DNA of 64,000 nucleotides from Blastomyces gilchristii SLH14081 (GCF_000003855.2 NW_003101680.1:186001-250000), one strand, 5' to 3'; positions 33,801 to 47,401 are shown, counted from the first letter of the stretch. The notes: a model not told the origin generated them from the sequence alone. Numbers and translations are program-made.

Positions 33801-34826
33801 CTTATAGACTTATAAATAAGTGAACTATTAAAAGAGAAAGAATATGAACAGCATTTGAAGAGAATTTCTACAATCAATATAAAAGACTCTATTCTGATTT
33901 ATTCAGATGACTCAAAAAATGAGAACTTGAATAGATTAGGCGCAGGCATTGCTTATACTGAAGATAATATTAATTTTATCTCAGATTTCTGGAATCTAGG
34001 CTCTGAATGTGAAGTCTTTGATGCTGAACTATTTGCAATAGTGAAAGCTTTCAAACTCATTGAAATAAAATCTCATAAAAGAGGAAATTGTTTGAAAGAG
34101 GTATGGATATTCTCTGATAGTCAAGCTGCTTTAAAAAGACTTAGAAATAGTCAGATTCATAATGATCAAATGAATCTTGAACTGATCTTAAACTCTGTTT
34201 TAAAAATTCAAAAGAGAAGAATATCAAAGCTGAGAATTCATCTACACTGGGTTCCTGCTCATATGAATATTCATGGCAATGAATTGGCTGATTCAGCTGC
34301 AAAAAAGGGTGCAGAATTAAGCAGATCTATTCAAAAAATTGTGTCCTGGTCTTTTATAAAGAGAAAAATAAAAGAATCTTGTTTAGACAAGTGAAATGAA
34401 AGCTGACAGAAACAAAAGAAGAGTATACATTATTCAAGATTTGAAACAAAACCCAAGTGGAAATCTTGTTCAATTAAATGTAAAAAGAAAATATTCTCAT
34501 CTATAATACAGCTGAAACTAGGACATGGCTATTTCAAATCTTATATACAAAGATTTGATGATAGATTTGACTCAATAGAATGCTCATTCTGCAATACAAA
34601 TGAGAATTCTGAGCATATTATAATGCACTGTGCATTATACAATAGTCTCAGAGCCAGATTGAAAGAGAAGTATGATCTAAATCAATTAAATATGAGATTC
34701 TTATTCTCAACTGAGACAGGAATTAAATACTTAATAGACTTTCTATCAGAAACTCAAGCAGCTACAAGAAAATGGCTAAATTCAGAATTATCTGAATATG
34801 AAGAGGAGGAAATCAATCAGATATAG
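30864..34826 (+). pseudogene. LINE ORF2: AP endonuclease, reverse transcriptase, RNase H
   Basis: All segments lie in one frame of about 1320 codons beginning MNIQQKQQKKF at 30864. Endonuclease: IIAGDFNAHY (about 31320) and GSDHEI (about 31567). Reverse transcriptase: KTAAGPDSINH (32307), YRVISLLNCLEKVLEKI (about 32490), STAVFIDIKEAFDHVSKSKL (32690), GVSQRSSIS (32874) and the active site SYVNDIDLVYSS (about 32968), Asn replacing one catalytic Asp. RNase H: IYSDDSKNE (33898), FDAELFAI (34018), FSDSQAAL (34110) and LHWVPAHMNIHGNELADSAA (34240-34300). A terminal CSFCN...EHIIMHC knuckle is at 34590-34630. Stops are mostly TGA at Trp positions. Without them this would be a complete Tad1-type protein; as it stands it cannot make full-length enzyme. 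Confidence 0.92.
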
Positions 34827-35215
34827 TCTGTTAAAACAGCTATACACTCTCTTTTAATAATTTGTTTTGTTATAGTCTCTCTTTACTTTATCTTTTTCTG
34901 TATCTTTTCCTTTCAATTTCTTTCTATCTATCTATTTAATGTGTCTATCTTTGAGACTGTGTTCTTTCTCTCTTTTCTTTTGTCATGATATTGTCAAATG
35001 GTTTCAAAGTATCAAAAGATGTTAAAACACTGCAATTTGTAAACAATTTTTGTATTCTGGGCTGGAATTTTCTGATTTTGCATATCTGAAATTGATGAAT
35101 GTACAATAGATAACTTTACAGACATAGAAAAAACCCTGAGAACTAAAGTTCTCAGGTAGATGTCATAGTCTCTGACTGCATACATCTATAATTGAAGAAT
35201 AATAATAATAATAAT
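34827..35215 (+). other. LINE 3' untranslated region and AAT tail
   Basis: Pyrimidine-rich, ending TATAATTGAAGAATAATAAT and further AAT units. The last ~55 bp resemble the 3' end of the SINE. Confidence 0.75.
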
Positions 35216-35228
35216 AACTGCTATATTC

Positions 35229-38200
35229 ATGACTATTGTATTCACAACTATTGTTTCTACTGCATCTGTAATCACTGTTTTCTTTCTCATCTTTTCTAAA
35301 GCATTCTCTAGAATGTACAGATGCAATTCATATAACAGATAAAATGATAAATGCTTGAAGACTGCATACTGCTGAATTCACATGACTAATAGTGTCTGAC
35401 TGAGATATTCATTTCATAATCTCATAGACTTACTCACTAGATATTTCATCAGCATGTTATTCAGAATTTCATTCAAGCATTTCATCTTCTCATTCATTCA
35501 TGAGTGATATGATGTTGTTCTATTATGTCTTATCTGTAACTGGCTCAGGAAATGCCTCATCACTTCTTTCATAAGATTCACATCATTATCAGTTAGAATC
35601 TTGCATAGTATTTCATAGTTGATATAGATCTCATTATATAGAAACTTCATCATCATCTTCTCTATTATCTCTGAAACTGCTTTCATGACTGATCAGTCAG
35701 TAGCATAGTCAATAGCAGTAACTATTTAATAATTTTCATTTAACATTTGCAGTAATATATCTATAAGGTTCATCTCTCATTATTTGAAGAGTTGTATTAT
35801 ATATTTTATCTGATATTGTACTTTCTTACATTCTAATTCTTTCTTAGATTCTTTCATAACCTGATAATTCAGACACTCATGAGCATACATCTGAATGTTC
35901 TCAGTCATACTTAGTCAGTATACTCTTGATTCAAGTACACTCATGAGTTCAGAGCTTTCTAAGTGACTGAATTTCTTATATATGTAAGTTACTAAGTCAT
36001 GTCTAAATAAATGTTTCAGATAGAGAGCTTTCACATATTCTAGATTGTGATAAAGTATAACATTATTTTTCAATTTCCTCAGCTTGAAGTTCAGAAGCAT
36101 CTCTTCTATCACTTTCACAAGATACTTATCATCTGATATTTTGTTATTTCTCAAGTAAGAGATCATTGTATTCACTCATTCTGATTTCTTATATTCTCTC
36201 AGTATATTTAATGTGAACTTCTCTCATATCTGATTCACAGAACTCTTACTTATGAAATCAGGTCTGTAACTGATTGCATTAGATATCACAGCATTTAATT
36301 TCTTTCAGTATTTAATATAAAGATTATATACTTAGAACTCTGAGATTTAACATACTAAATGTTTGAAAGATTTTATTATTAATTATAGATAGATGAGACT
36401 TTCATGATTCATAATCACTGTTATTATATACTTATTGTTAATATATCTATCTTATAATATCAGTGTATGCTTAATCACTAGCAATTTCTTTTTATATACT
36501 GAGTAATTGAGCTTGATATCTGATAGTTTTCTATTATTATATATCACTGAGTGCAGCTTGCTATTCTTACTCATCTACAGAAGAATGCCTCTGATAGCTC
36601 ATTCAGATGCATCTGTCTTAATGTAGAAAGATTTATCATAATCTGATTAAATAAGCACTGAGAATGTTATCATACATTTTCTCAGCATGAGAAAGACCTC
36701 TTCACATGCAGTATTTCAGATGATTGACTGAAACTTCTTCTTCTGCAGATTAGCATCTATTTCTCTTAAGAGATCTGAGAGTAATACAGCTATTCATGTG
36801 AAATTCTTGATAAATCTGTGATAGTATGAGATTAACTCAAGGAATTGTTATACATGATGAATATTTCTCAGCTGTGATCAATTCACTATAACATTCAATT
36901 TCTCTGAAATGTATACAGTCATCACTCATCACATGTCTTATAAACTTTAACTCTTCTGTTTCAAACACACACTTGATTGATTTAATGTAGAGCTTATACT
37001 CTGTCAGAGTTATAAGCACTTTATTAAGATGCTTCAGATGTTCATTATATGAGTTTAAGAAGACTAGAATGTTATTCAGATATACAAGACATGAGATTTC
37101 ATTCTGTTTATAAAGAATTGTATTCATCATTATTTGAAAGATAATGAGTATATTTATCAGACTGAATAATATTGCTAGAAATTCAAACTTCTCTCATTAC
37201 ATATTAAACACAGTTCATGATACTGACAGTTCATCTATACAGATCTGCCAGTATTCTGAGAGAAGATTGATCTTTAATAGATATCAGACATTTTCAACTG
37301 TATTCAACTGTTATTGAATCTATGACAGTGAATATTCATTCTTGATTATAAGCTTGTTAAGTGCTTAATAATTGATACATATTCATCACTTCTCTTCTGC
37401 CTTTCTCACAAATAGAACTGGGAAGCCCCATGCACTTGCTGAGAATTATATAAGACTACATTCTAGAAGGTCTGTGATCTGACACTTCTGTTCTTCAAGA
37501 TGCATTTGCAACAGAAGGTACACATTTTAATTGACTGATTTCATATTCTCTATGTTAATCTCATGTACAAATTCTCATTTCAGCAGCAATTTCAGTGAAA
37601 GATCTGTTCAGAAGATCTTTTCATACTTCTTCAGAAGCTTCTTTATATACTTATTCTCTTATATATTCTTTATCTTGATTTTCTCCACTTTCAGATTCTG
37701 TATAATATATAAAATACTTTCAGATGATGTCTTATAAATCATTCTCTTTACTTATTAATGTGTAAGCAGATTTAATTCTTCTATATTAGAGACATGAAAT
37801 GTTCTTCTTATATTAGTTAATAGAATTGTATGAACTGTTTTCATCTTATCAGTTAACTGTATATAGCATGTACATCATTGAATCTGCAGATTGAATCTTT
37901 GAAATCAATTGAGTCTGAAAATAAGATTGTATTTCACATTCTGCAGCTCTCACACTCAGATATAGTAAGATTATTCTGTGAAGTGTAAGACAACTCTTAC
38001 TCTTGCAGATGATACTAAATATTAGTTATCAGATAATCTTATACATTGAGAATTCTTCACTCAGCAGATCTCTTTTAGTCTTTGAATTATATAAACACTG
38101 ATATATTGTATAGAAGCTTCTGTATCTGCTAATACTTTTACAGTCATCTCTTAATTCTTATTCAACTGCTCTCTATACATTAACATTTCAAGTCTTAAGA

Positions 38201-38646
38201 CATTGAGGTGAGCATCTGCTTCTTCATTCTCACTCACATCGTATTCAGAAGCCTGCTTTCTCTTGATATTTGCAGAATTCAGAGTGTCATCTAATATGAG
38301 TATCTCTTTCACTTTGAAGACTTTTCATAGAATATCAGCAAGTGTCTCTGAGCTCACTGATTTTGCTAGTTTTTTAACTCTCTTACTTCTCTTGACTCTG
38401 CATACTGTGTGCAATCTTTTACATTATGATTTTGACATTTACAGTTAAAGCAAGCTTGATGCTCATAATATCAAGATTTTCACACAGAGGATTTCTTTTT
38501 CAGAGAATTTAATACTTTAGTGATAGCATTCAAATCTAGATTCATTGCATTCAGATGTGTAGTCTGTATTATAGAGGTCTGATTATCTGTTCTCTGTTAA
38601 GATATACTTAATTACAGTATTTTCTGTGACAATTGACTCACTTACT
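35229..38646 (-). mobile_element. gypsy GyC-E, middle piece (integrase, RT, protease, gag knuckle)
   Basis: Minus strand: integrase core 35498-35686 (YNEIYINYEILCKILTDNDV, the 'f..ei...yG.P..iltDnG' motif); integrase N-terminal part 35915-36175; RT 36837-37130 with YLNNILVF where YLDD is expected; zinc knuckle at about 38425-38465 reading CFNCKCQNHNVKDC, a complete CX2CX4HX4C. It aligns over its length with GyC-G 51700-55500. It stops at 38646, where the LTR of GyC-G begins, and resumes at 57059. Confidence 0.85.
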
Positions 38647-38812
38647 TGTGATTCAAAGATTGCTTGAGCCAGCGTACGATTACAGGTATACACCGGCTTC
38701 TTATATACTGTACACTAAATTAATTGGTGGCCGCTATGACTCCTTTACATTGTAAGCAAGTTCAGAAGCGGCTGTGTTATTATCTGACAGTTGTATATTC
38801 TTCTGAATCATA
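38647..38812 (-). repeat. GyC-G 3' LTR (hypermutated)
   Basis: Matches 56888-57054. CGGCCGCGTT there reads CGGCTGTGTT here, and CCGAACCACA reads CTGAATCATA. Confidence 0.8.
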
Positions 38813-39430
38813 TTCTCCCTTATCAGATTCAGTCACACTTATGTGATCATGATATACACTCTAGCTTCATGCAGATTAGTGTGTCACTAGTGTTCACAAT
38901 TGTGTGATTTATCTCTGATTCAGCTTGTATTCTGTGTACATTCTCACAAAGAAACTTTCACTATATTACATCACTCATTCACTAACTTTTCTCATTCTTC
39001 AATCATCTTCTCTATTATTATTATCATCAAACATTATTATCTTCTTCAAGATTCCTGCCTCTTCTCCTGTTTAACATCTTCTATTCATTTATCTATCACA
39101 TTATACATATTTCTGGCGATGACTCTCTGTTCTCACAACAAGTGTCATTGTAGTGCCTATATCAGACAGTTCATTAGCAGTAAGTGTAATGTATTATAGA
39201 ATATAATCAGGACTTGTTTTCTTCTAACAATTATCAGAATGTATTATTATAAATAACACATCTTCTTCATCTTCTTATACATTCTTGACTGTTTTTCTTC
39301 TCAGTGAGCTTCTGATTGTGTTTTCTGACACAATTTTGCATGAATGCAGATGCTGATGTTTATATTTATTTACATAGAATCTTCATGTGTTGACAGATCT
39401 GCATCTGCTGATGATAGTGAACATCTCAAT
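38813..39430. other. GyC-G 3' region or unassigned sequence
   Basis: A plus-strand frame at 38900-39199 has no recognisable domain. By position this is the element's 3' untranslated region before the hAT insertion at 39431. Confidence 0.4.
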
Positions 39431-42001
39431 TAGACTGGCCGGCAGAACCATGAATTTCACATTTGATCTCATTTGATCTGATCTCATACATTTCTTGACA
39501 TGAGTCTCACCAGGATCAAGCATTAAAAAAATCTGAAAATGAACCATTTCTGAGAGAAATGATGTGAAAAATGACCAGATTTAATGCAAGAGCAGTGAAA
39601 TGAGAGTAATTTCTCAGAATAAACTGTGAAAGATGATTATTCTTTTAAAATCAGAATGAAACTGAGACTGAAGATCAAATTCAGTCTTATTCAGTTCATT
39701 CAGTGATTGCTTATATAATCAGAATTTGGTAACAATTATTAGTAATGCTCATGAAATAACTAAATACATTTTTATACAAGTTTATTCTCTACTTTCTCAT
39801 GAAAACTACACTTCTCTGATATACTGTGATCAGAGATATTAAACTGTCTGATAATTCTATGTTTTATAATCATGAGTTTCTTGATTGTTTCTCCTTGTAA
39901 TTGTTCTCAGTGATAGTGATAAATATCTCAGCTTGAGTTAAACTTTCACTTCATTCTCATCTCTGTCAATGAAATTGTCAGAATATTACATGTTATCAGT
40001 GCAATAGTTGAATATGTACTCTCAACAATTTTTCATAGCTCTAGAATTGATTTAATGTGTAAATTTATCAGATTATCTTGAAGATAGTGATCAAATTCTG
40101 TTTTATAAGTATGTAGTTTTGCCTGATTTTCAGTTGTAATTAATGTATGTAAGTTCTGTTTCAAAGTTAGTATTATAGTTCTATGTGATATGAAGTATTA
40201 TCAAAGATCATTATTTACTAAAGAATTGTATTTCACTGTCTTCACATCTCTAACATGTGCTCATTCAAATCTCTGATAGTTAGTATTATAGTAGTCTCAG
40301 ACTAATTTAATATACAAGTCTCATTTCTTCTCTGTTTGATCTTGAGAAGTGTAGATATTAACTCAATGAGAGAGATCTAGTAGAGCTGCAATAGTATAGT
40401 ACTCTGTAAAAGATTGTTCAGTTTTGCTGTAATAATATGTCAGTTTATCTCTTACAGTAATAATAGCCTGTGCTATAGCATTATCTCAGACTGAATTTCT
40501 TTTTAAGTGATTTAACTGCTTCTCAAGATAAGTAAATAAACTGTTATACATTCATCAGACTGACTGCAGTACTGATATATAAGTGATTAAGACTGTCTTC
40601 ATTATCTTATAAAACTGAAACAGTAAATCAATCACATATTTCAACTGAGTTCACTTTATATCAGAAAGTTTCAATATCTGAATCTTTTTCTAATCAGAGT
40701 GTTATACTCAATGATCAATTATCTGACACAATCAAAGAGTCTGAACAGTCATCTTATATATTGAACTTCATTATATTCTAATATTCTGTATCATATTCAG
40801 TGATATGACTGATTTGTTTATTTATTGAATATCATGAAATCATTGTTATTATTTAGAGAAGATATAAATCATATTAGCAATGTTTCAAATCTGTGATATT
40901 TAAATTATTAGTCAATCTATTCAAAATTAACAGTAGTGTTATCAAAAAGCATTATTAAAAAGTAATATTAAAAAGTGTTATTAAAAAATATTATCTTTTA
41001 TAAAGTGAATGTAAAAGTTACTTAAGTAATCACTTTCATCTCATTCTCATTTCAAGAATCAGTCATCTTATTATTCTTTATCTTGATATTAAGATTCTTT
41101 ATCAGTGTTTATATCACAAGTTGAACTATATAAACAATATAGAGAATATGACTTTATTTATCATTTCAGAAATGCAAAGTCAATTTTTACTCTAAGCTCT
41201 TTATCATAGTGTAGTTATTTACAGCATTATCAGTTATAATTATAAGAAGACTGAGACTAATATCTTAATAGTTGTTTTTCATCACTGTTATTAATATCTC
41301 TACTCTATAATCCTCAGTATAACTACTGATCAATGATTCAAATTTAATTAATGTCTCTTAATAAGTTCAGTTCTCATCAATATAATAACATGTAACTTTT
41401 ATAAATGTAAGATTGTTTATTCTAGTTTATATATTCACTGTGAGAGACACTCTTCAATGATTCTTCAACTCTGATTCTAGATATTCTATAATGACTTTGT
41501 AATGTATCTCAAGATTGAACTGAAGACATGATTGATATGAAATATAAAGATTTGAATTAAGTATTTGAAGAAGTGTTCAGAATTCAGGGTTTTCAATTGT
41601 TTAAAGAGAAAGATTCAGAGATATATATATACAAAGTAATTATTCATAGAAGTTATTAGATGAGAGTTAAGAAATCAGAGTACTGATATATGATCATTTT
41701 CACATAATTTTCTTCAAATTAGAAAGTTAGTGTTATTAAAAATTGTTATCTGATAGAGTAACTTATCAGCTCAGTAGTAATTTTCTGATTATTTTTCTTT
41801 TATTATCTGCATTCTGATGACTTCAGATGTTGAGAAATTTCATCAGAGTTATAATCAGTTTATAATGAATGTTTCTGAATGAAGTTGCAGTAATTACAGT
41901 AGAGAGATATCTCTTCATTAATCTATAATACAATCTATTGATAATTATTTCATAGTTTATCTCAATATTTATATTAAGTTTTTTATAAATTTCATAACCT
42001 G
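39431..42001 (-). mobile_element. hAT DNA transposon, transposase-bearing part
   Basis: The left end TAGACTGGCCGGCAGAACCA matches the left end of the MITE at 15414. ATCTCAAT (39423-39430) would be the left TSD. The minus strand encodes, with TGA for Trp throughout, YYYSKTEQSFTEYYTIAALL, LDLSH-VNIYTSQDQTEKK, and KLV-DYYNTNYQRFE at 40270-40440. This is the 'y..k.....iY.iAtiLdP..K...f...w' region of hAT transposases. Further sequence toward 41990 fits the upstream transposase. The element is cut by GyA-3 at 42002 and should continue from 47739; I could not locate its right inverted end or the C-terminal dimerisation motif. Confidence 0.75.
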
Positions 42002-42333
42002 TGTGGCGGGCTGCGCCCGATCAATCATATAGACTATTTCATTACACTTCACAGATTCATACTGCTCCATTCTCGAACACATATCACTTCATTCTTGAAT
42101 GCATACACCCCGATTCTCAGCCATTCTTGATCACTGATCCTCAGCTGCCATGAACATGTATAGATTCTTCTGCTTCAAAGCTCCACTGCATACACTATCA
42201 CATACATGTATAAATATTCACTTTGATTACTGATTCTTGCACTTTCTCTTTCTTTTTCTTCCGTAATGTTTTTCTCTTTATTATATAAGATCTATCAATA
42301 TCATACTGATCTATTCAGTGTAGATCTCTTACA
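42002..42333 (+). repeat. GyA-3 5' LTR
   Basis: TGTGGCGGGCTGCG to GATCTCTTACA; its first 30 bp keep GG and CG while the interior is mutated. Confidence 0.88.
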
Positions 42334-42619
42334 CTAGAAAAACATTCATCATCTTCTTATTAGAAAACAATTATTCACACATTGTCTTCTCATTAGAAAT
42401 GATTATTCATTGAGAGATATCTGAATGTGTAATGATGTATAAGAAAAGAGAAACAATCAGTTAAAGTGAACACTGAGTTCTCAGATAGAAGCTTGCTTAT
42501 CAGTTGTTCTGATTCTGTAACAAAATCTTACAAAGAGAATATCAGTAAAAGATCTGAGAGTTCTGACCCTCAGATATATAAGATATTCATACAATTACAC
42601 ATTCAATGATCAATATAAT

Positions 42620-43620
42620 CATGTCTAATGATAATATAGAACTCTTGAATGTGAGCATAGATGTGATGCCACAATGGCTCTGAGCAATGTTGAAATTACA
42701 ATAACAATAAATAGCTGATATACATGCAACTCAACAACTTCAATATGAAGAGATTCAACAATTAATTCATGTGATTTCAACACCTACAGAATTGAATATA
42801 AAAGCACTGAAGAAATGCTTAGATGCTTCTGTATATTTCAATGCTTCTGATCTCACTCTCTACTCATCATGAAGAATGAAAATGCTTGTGAAACTGAGTG
42901 TAGATGAAGATATCATCGGTTTATTAATCAATCAAGATTAGTATATCAATGAACAATTGAAAGATCATGTGAAACAGAAGTTTCATTCATGAATGAAAGC
43001 ATATGAACTAGCATTGTGAATGTCTGATAATATCATCAGATATCTTGATATCCTGTTCTAAGACACTGCCATGCAACAGAAAGCATTAGATTAATTATAG
43101 AGTGTCTGACAGAGAAACACTTTTCTTACAACATTCATTCCTGACTTCAACATCAAGATTCTAGAAGCAGATGATCAATCTTGAGAGAATGAAATGAAGA
43201 TTAGTATGCTCAAGAAGATATTGACTTTCAAACTCTTACAGACTCTGGTAAGTGTAGATGAAGACCAGACTTATAAAGACTTCTACACACAGCTCCGGAC
43301 ATTGAATGATCATCTTATCAAGCTCAAGAGTATACAGAACAGTGATAGAAGATGTTACACTTCAGTGACTTATACACCTGTGCTGAAGAACAGCAATGAT
43401 GCAGATGTCATGAACTGAATAGATTCAAATGTCTATACACAAGCAAGAGTTTTCACTATTCAAACAGGTCTCTGAGTCTCTGAGATCACTTCTGAAGAAG
43501 TCACTGATTGACATCAATGTAAAGTGTGCATCAACTGTAACTAATCAGAACACATTGCTTTCAACTGCTGATCAGCCTACATACCTTCTCACTTAAAGAA
43601 TGAATCAATGTCTGTCTGTG
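42620..43620 (+). pseudogene. GyA-3 gag
   Basis: The frame begins MSNDNIELLNVSIDVMPQWL near 42628. It includes TPTELNIKALKKCLDA, the intact stretch 43194-43418, and near 43520-43560 CKVCINCN-SEHIAFNC, a CCHC zinc knuckle with one TGA in the variable part. It packages the element RNA in virus-like particles. Interrupted by about a dozen TGA/TAA stops. Confidence 0.8.
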
Positions 43621-45750
43621 TCAATTACATTATATTAGAGAAAGATTTGAAAGATAACTATAAAGATGCTCTGATAAAACAGAGAAAAGATTAGCTTCTG
43701 TTCAAATTCATAAACAGAAGCTTGAAGAGGTCAGATAACAATGATTTGAAGAGAAAATAACAATGAATGTGATTCTTATATCTACTGTGAATGATAATAT
43801 ATATAATATGAAAGCCATGATAGACAGCAGTCTATATTACTATACAATAATAAAATCTTTAGTTGTAAGATATTATAATCTTCAGTGTATTCTCTTATCA
43901 AAACTCTGACTTCTCACAGAATTTGATGATTTAAAAGATGTTTACATCTGTTACATGATGAAACTAAATATAGATATCAGAGAATATCAGTGTGAAAATA
44001 TCTATGTATATAAAGTTGATAATCTTGATTATAATCTGATATTAGAACTTGTCTGACTATCTGAATAAGACATCTTATTGAACACTTGAAACAGGAGTTT
44101 AATATTCTCTAATAATGATAGAATTCATAAAGATGATATTCATAAGACTATGAACCTGACACAGATCTCTGTCAACACTTATGAAATGCTCTGAAAAAGA
44201 AGTCATTAAAACTGCTAACAGAGTCACTGACAAAGTCACTGATAGCAGAATCATGTATCAATCTATTTCATCAGTCTGATCAATATCAAGAAAGCTCTAG
44301 AAAAGTTATTCTGTACTATAATAACAGATTCTCACATAAAACTCTCTCAATAATATCATGAATATCTAGATATCTTCTGATAAGATAATATTATGAATAT
44401 ATCTTCTTTACAAGACTCAGAAGTGAATCACAGTATCAAGTTAGAAAAGAAGAATGATAAGAATCTCAAGTCATGATAAGATCTTTTTTATAATATGTCT
44501 TAAGATGAACTTCTTCTTCTTTGAAAGACACTCAATGATCTGTTAGATAAGAAATTCATACATATTAGTAACTCTTTCACTGCAGCTTCTATTCTCTTTG
44601 CAAAGAAGTCAGATAAAGAACTCTGATTCTGTGTGAACTACTGAGGTCTGAACAGATTGACAAAGAAAGATTAATATCTCTTATCTCTTATCAATAAAAC
44701 TCTAGCATGAATCAGATGAGCTCAATGATTTACAAAGTTAGATATCATCACTGTGTTTCATAAGATTCATATCACTGAAGAAGATGAATGACTTACAGTA
44801 TTTTAAATATGTTATAATCTCTTTGAATAAATAGTTACATTCTTTGAACTGACTAATGTCTTTAGTATATTTCAGAAGTATATCAACTGAGCACTCTGAG
44901 ATTTTCTTAATAAGTTTGTATCTACTTATCTAGATGACATTCTCATCTTCATTAATAAATTCAGAAAAGAGTATCAAGAGTATGTATAAAGAGTATTACA
45001 ATGACTATGAGAAGCTGAACTATCAATTGATATTAATAAGTGTGATTTTGAAGTTAAGAGTACTAAATACTTAGATTTCATTATAGAAGCTGATAAGAAA
45101 ATTCAAATGAATTCTGAGAAGATCTCTGTCATTCTTGAATGAGAAGCTTCACATACTGTGAAAGATGTATAAAGCTTTATTGAATTTACTAACTTCTATC
45201 AGTGATTTATATAAAATTTCTCAGATATCATAAGATCACTTACAGATCTCACTAAGAAAGACTCAGTATCTCAATAATTAGCAGATACTGAAGCTGCATT
45301 TATACAGATAAAGGAGATATTTATTAATACCTCTCTACTGATAACATTTGATTCTGATTATGAGACAGTTGTTGAGGCTGATTTCTCTGACTATATGACA
45401 GAAGAAGTGATATTACAATATAATGATAAAGATGTTCTACAATTATGTGTCTTTATATCTAAGAAACTGAGTCCTGCTGAATGCAATTATAAGATCTATA
45501 ACAGAGAACTTCTCATGATTATATACTGTTTAAAAGAGTGAGACTCTGAACTCTGAAGTGTCTCTGAATTTGAGATAATCATAGATTATAAGAACCTCAA
45601 ATACTTCATAACTATCTGTAAACTCACTGAATAATAGATATGATAATCTGAGTTCTTAAGCTGCTTTCATTTTATAATACACTATCATTCTGACAGTCAG
45701 AACTTGATAACAGATGCTCTCTCATAATGAGAGTAAGATATGCCTTCTGA
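43621..45750 (+). pseudogene. GyA-3 protease, reverse transcriptase and RNase H
   Basis: RT signatures: FCVNY-GLNRLTKKD (44625), FTKLDIITVFHKIHI (44730), and the active site TYLDDILIF (about 44930), the only RT in the window with both catalytic Asp residues intact. RNase H follows: VEADFSDYMTEEVILQY (45375), SKKLSPAECNYKIYNRELL (45460) and FEIIIDYKNLKYF (45565). Protease is presumed near 43770-44060 (ATIDSG-like sequence decayed). Trp codons are TGA. Confidence 0.85.
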
Positions 45751-46089
45751 TATAACAGACAGTCATTGAATGAACTGAGAACATCAGCTTCTAGATCTGA
45801 AGATATTAGTTGATCAAGATGAAACAACTCATGACACTATACATACTTCTTTGATTAGAATACTTTCTCTCTGAACTGACACTGACACTGACACTGATAT
45901 CTTAACTTCTTCTGAACCTACACTAGATGAATTATGACATGTAACAGCTCAAACTGATGAACTTCTTCAAGCACTCACTGAAGCAGTATATCAAGAAGCA
46001 CTCTGATTCTCTCCAGAACTATGTATAAGAACTGACATCTCAGAATATTCAATCAATGATAATTACACTCTACAATTCTACAAATAATG

Positions 46090-47130
46090 CTGGGTCTCTC
46101 ACTCTGAACTCTTATACACTCAAATAATGCAAGAGATATATGATTCATGTATAACTGATTATTCAGGCTGTGAACAACTGTATAGAATGATCTTCTGAGA
46201 ATTCTACTGATCTGAGATATTAAACAGCATCAGACACTTCATCTGAAACTGCAACTATTGTTCTTTCATCATCTCATGAAAGAACTGTAGAAAAGATCTG
46301 CTGAAATCACTTAATATCTCTGATAGAATCTGATGAGATATGATAATTGACTTCACTGTTGATCTTTCTGAGAGTAAGAGTTATAGAAACATCCTGATCA
46401 TTATAGATTGATTGAGCAAAGATGTAATATTGAAATCTTGTGATAAAATGAATACTGAACAAGTCACTGAAGCTTTTCTACAGAGTTCATTCTATTAGAT
46501 GTATGAATTGCTGAGATCTATAGTATCAGATCAGAGCTGTCAATTTATGAGCACTCTCTGAACAAGAATCTGTCAAGTTCTCAAGATTACATACTGTCTG
46601 TTAACTGCCTATCATCTCAAGACTGATGATATGTCAGAACAGACAATTCAAACTATGAAGAATTATTTTCATAAGTTCTGTAATCACTTATAAGACAATT
46701 GATATGATCTTCTTCTACATGCAGAGATCACTATCAATGATTGAGATGCTGTTTCAACAGATATAAGCCTGTTCTTTCTCACACATGAATATTACATGAA
46801 AGTACTGAATCTTCTAGAAATCACACATTTCACACTGAACCTTCACAGTCTGATTCAGATCACTGATAATATAGTAATAAAACTCTGAGATATCTGTGAT
46901 TGAGCAGAGGCCTTCATGACAAGCACTAAACAGAATTAAGAAGATTAAATTAATATTCACTGAGACTCTGCTGAACAATATAAGATAGAAGATCTGATAT
47001 GATTGAATCTTAAGAATATACAGATAACACATTCATCTCATACACTGAATTACTGATATATCAAGTATGAAGTGATAGAAGTTCTAGATAGCTACAACTA
47101 TCATCTTAACACATTATCAGAAATTCATAA
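46090..47130 (+). pseudogene. GyA-3 integrase
   Basis: Zinc module remnants (IRHFI-NCNYC) near 46220-46260. The core reads IDFTVDLSESKSYRNILIII (about 46340), RSIVSDQSCQF (46520) and MSEQTIQTMKNYFHKFC (46630). These carry the D, D and E of the DDE triad in family positions. The C-terminal region 46800-47130 matches integrase tails ending VFHTSLL (47130). The block is missing from GyA-1. Confidence 0.8.
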
Positions 47131-47189
47131 TGTCTTTCACACAAGCTTGCTCTGCTGTGCTGTCACTGACCTGTTCTCTTCTCAACTGA

Positions 47190-47401
47190 CTTCTGACTGA
47201 CAGCCGCCAGGCATCACAGAAGAGGATAATGAGCTTGAGTGAGAGATTGAGAATATTCTTGATGAGAGACCCTGCGGCCGCAGCTGACAATATCTTGTGA
47301 AATGAGTCAGGTATGATCACCTGACCTGGACCCTGAGTTCCGCATTATCTGAAACAGAGGCTCTTGACTGATGAGAACTGCTTCTGGAAAGAAGGAGCTA
47401 A
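47190..47401 (+). pseudogene. GyA-3 chromodomain
   Basis: After QPPGITEEDNELE comes EIENILDERPCGRS-QYLVK-VRYDHLTW and SALSETEALD, the chromodomain layout with TGA in place of Trp and Arg codons. The stop TAA (47399-47401) abuts the 3' LTR. Part of the DNA (GCGGCCGCAGC) is less mutated. Confidence 0.82.

Larger units (their letters stand above)
27571..35215 (+). mobile_element. Tad1-like LINE insertion, 7.6 kb
   Basis: A perfect 13-bp TSD AACTGCTATATTC (27558-27570 and 35216-35228) brackets the insert, and the flanks rejoin to match the uninterrupted paralog at 51650-51720. It encodes ORF1 with zinc knuckles and ORF2 with endonuclease, RT, RNase H and a terminal CCHC, the Tad1-clade plan of fungi. 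It ends in a run of AAT repeats. Mutation is moderate: both ORFs keep frame over their whole length and are broken only by substitution stops. Confidence 0.9.

Noticed and set aside
30864..34826. TGA read as tryptophan (alternative genetic code or mitochondrial DNA)
   Set aside because: TGA sits at Trp positions in many frames, but TAA and TAG stops also occur, Arg codons have become TGA, catalytic Asp has become Asn, and non-coding LTRs show the same C-to-T/G-to-A changes. Less-mutated genes such as the first BCS1 relic use TGG. Mutation explains all of this.
38900..39199. 99-codon plus-strand frame as a gene
   Set aside because: Lies in mutated pyrimidine-rich DNA between an LTR and a hAT end, with Ser/Thr/Leu/Ile-rich low-complexity translation and no known domain.
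41955..41970. ATCTCAAT near 41960 as the right TSD of the hAT element
   Set aside because: The preceding bases do not resemble the CAGTCTA terminus even allowing C-to-T/G-to-A, and transposase coding runs through the position.
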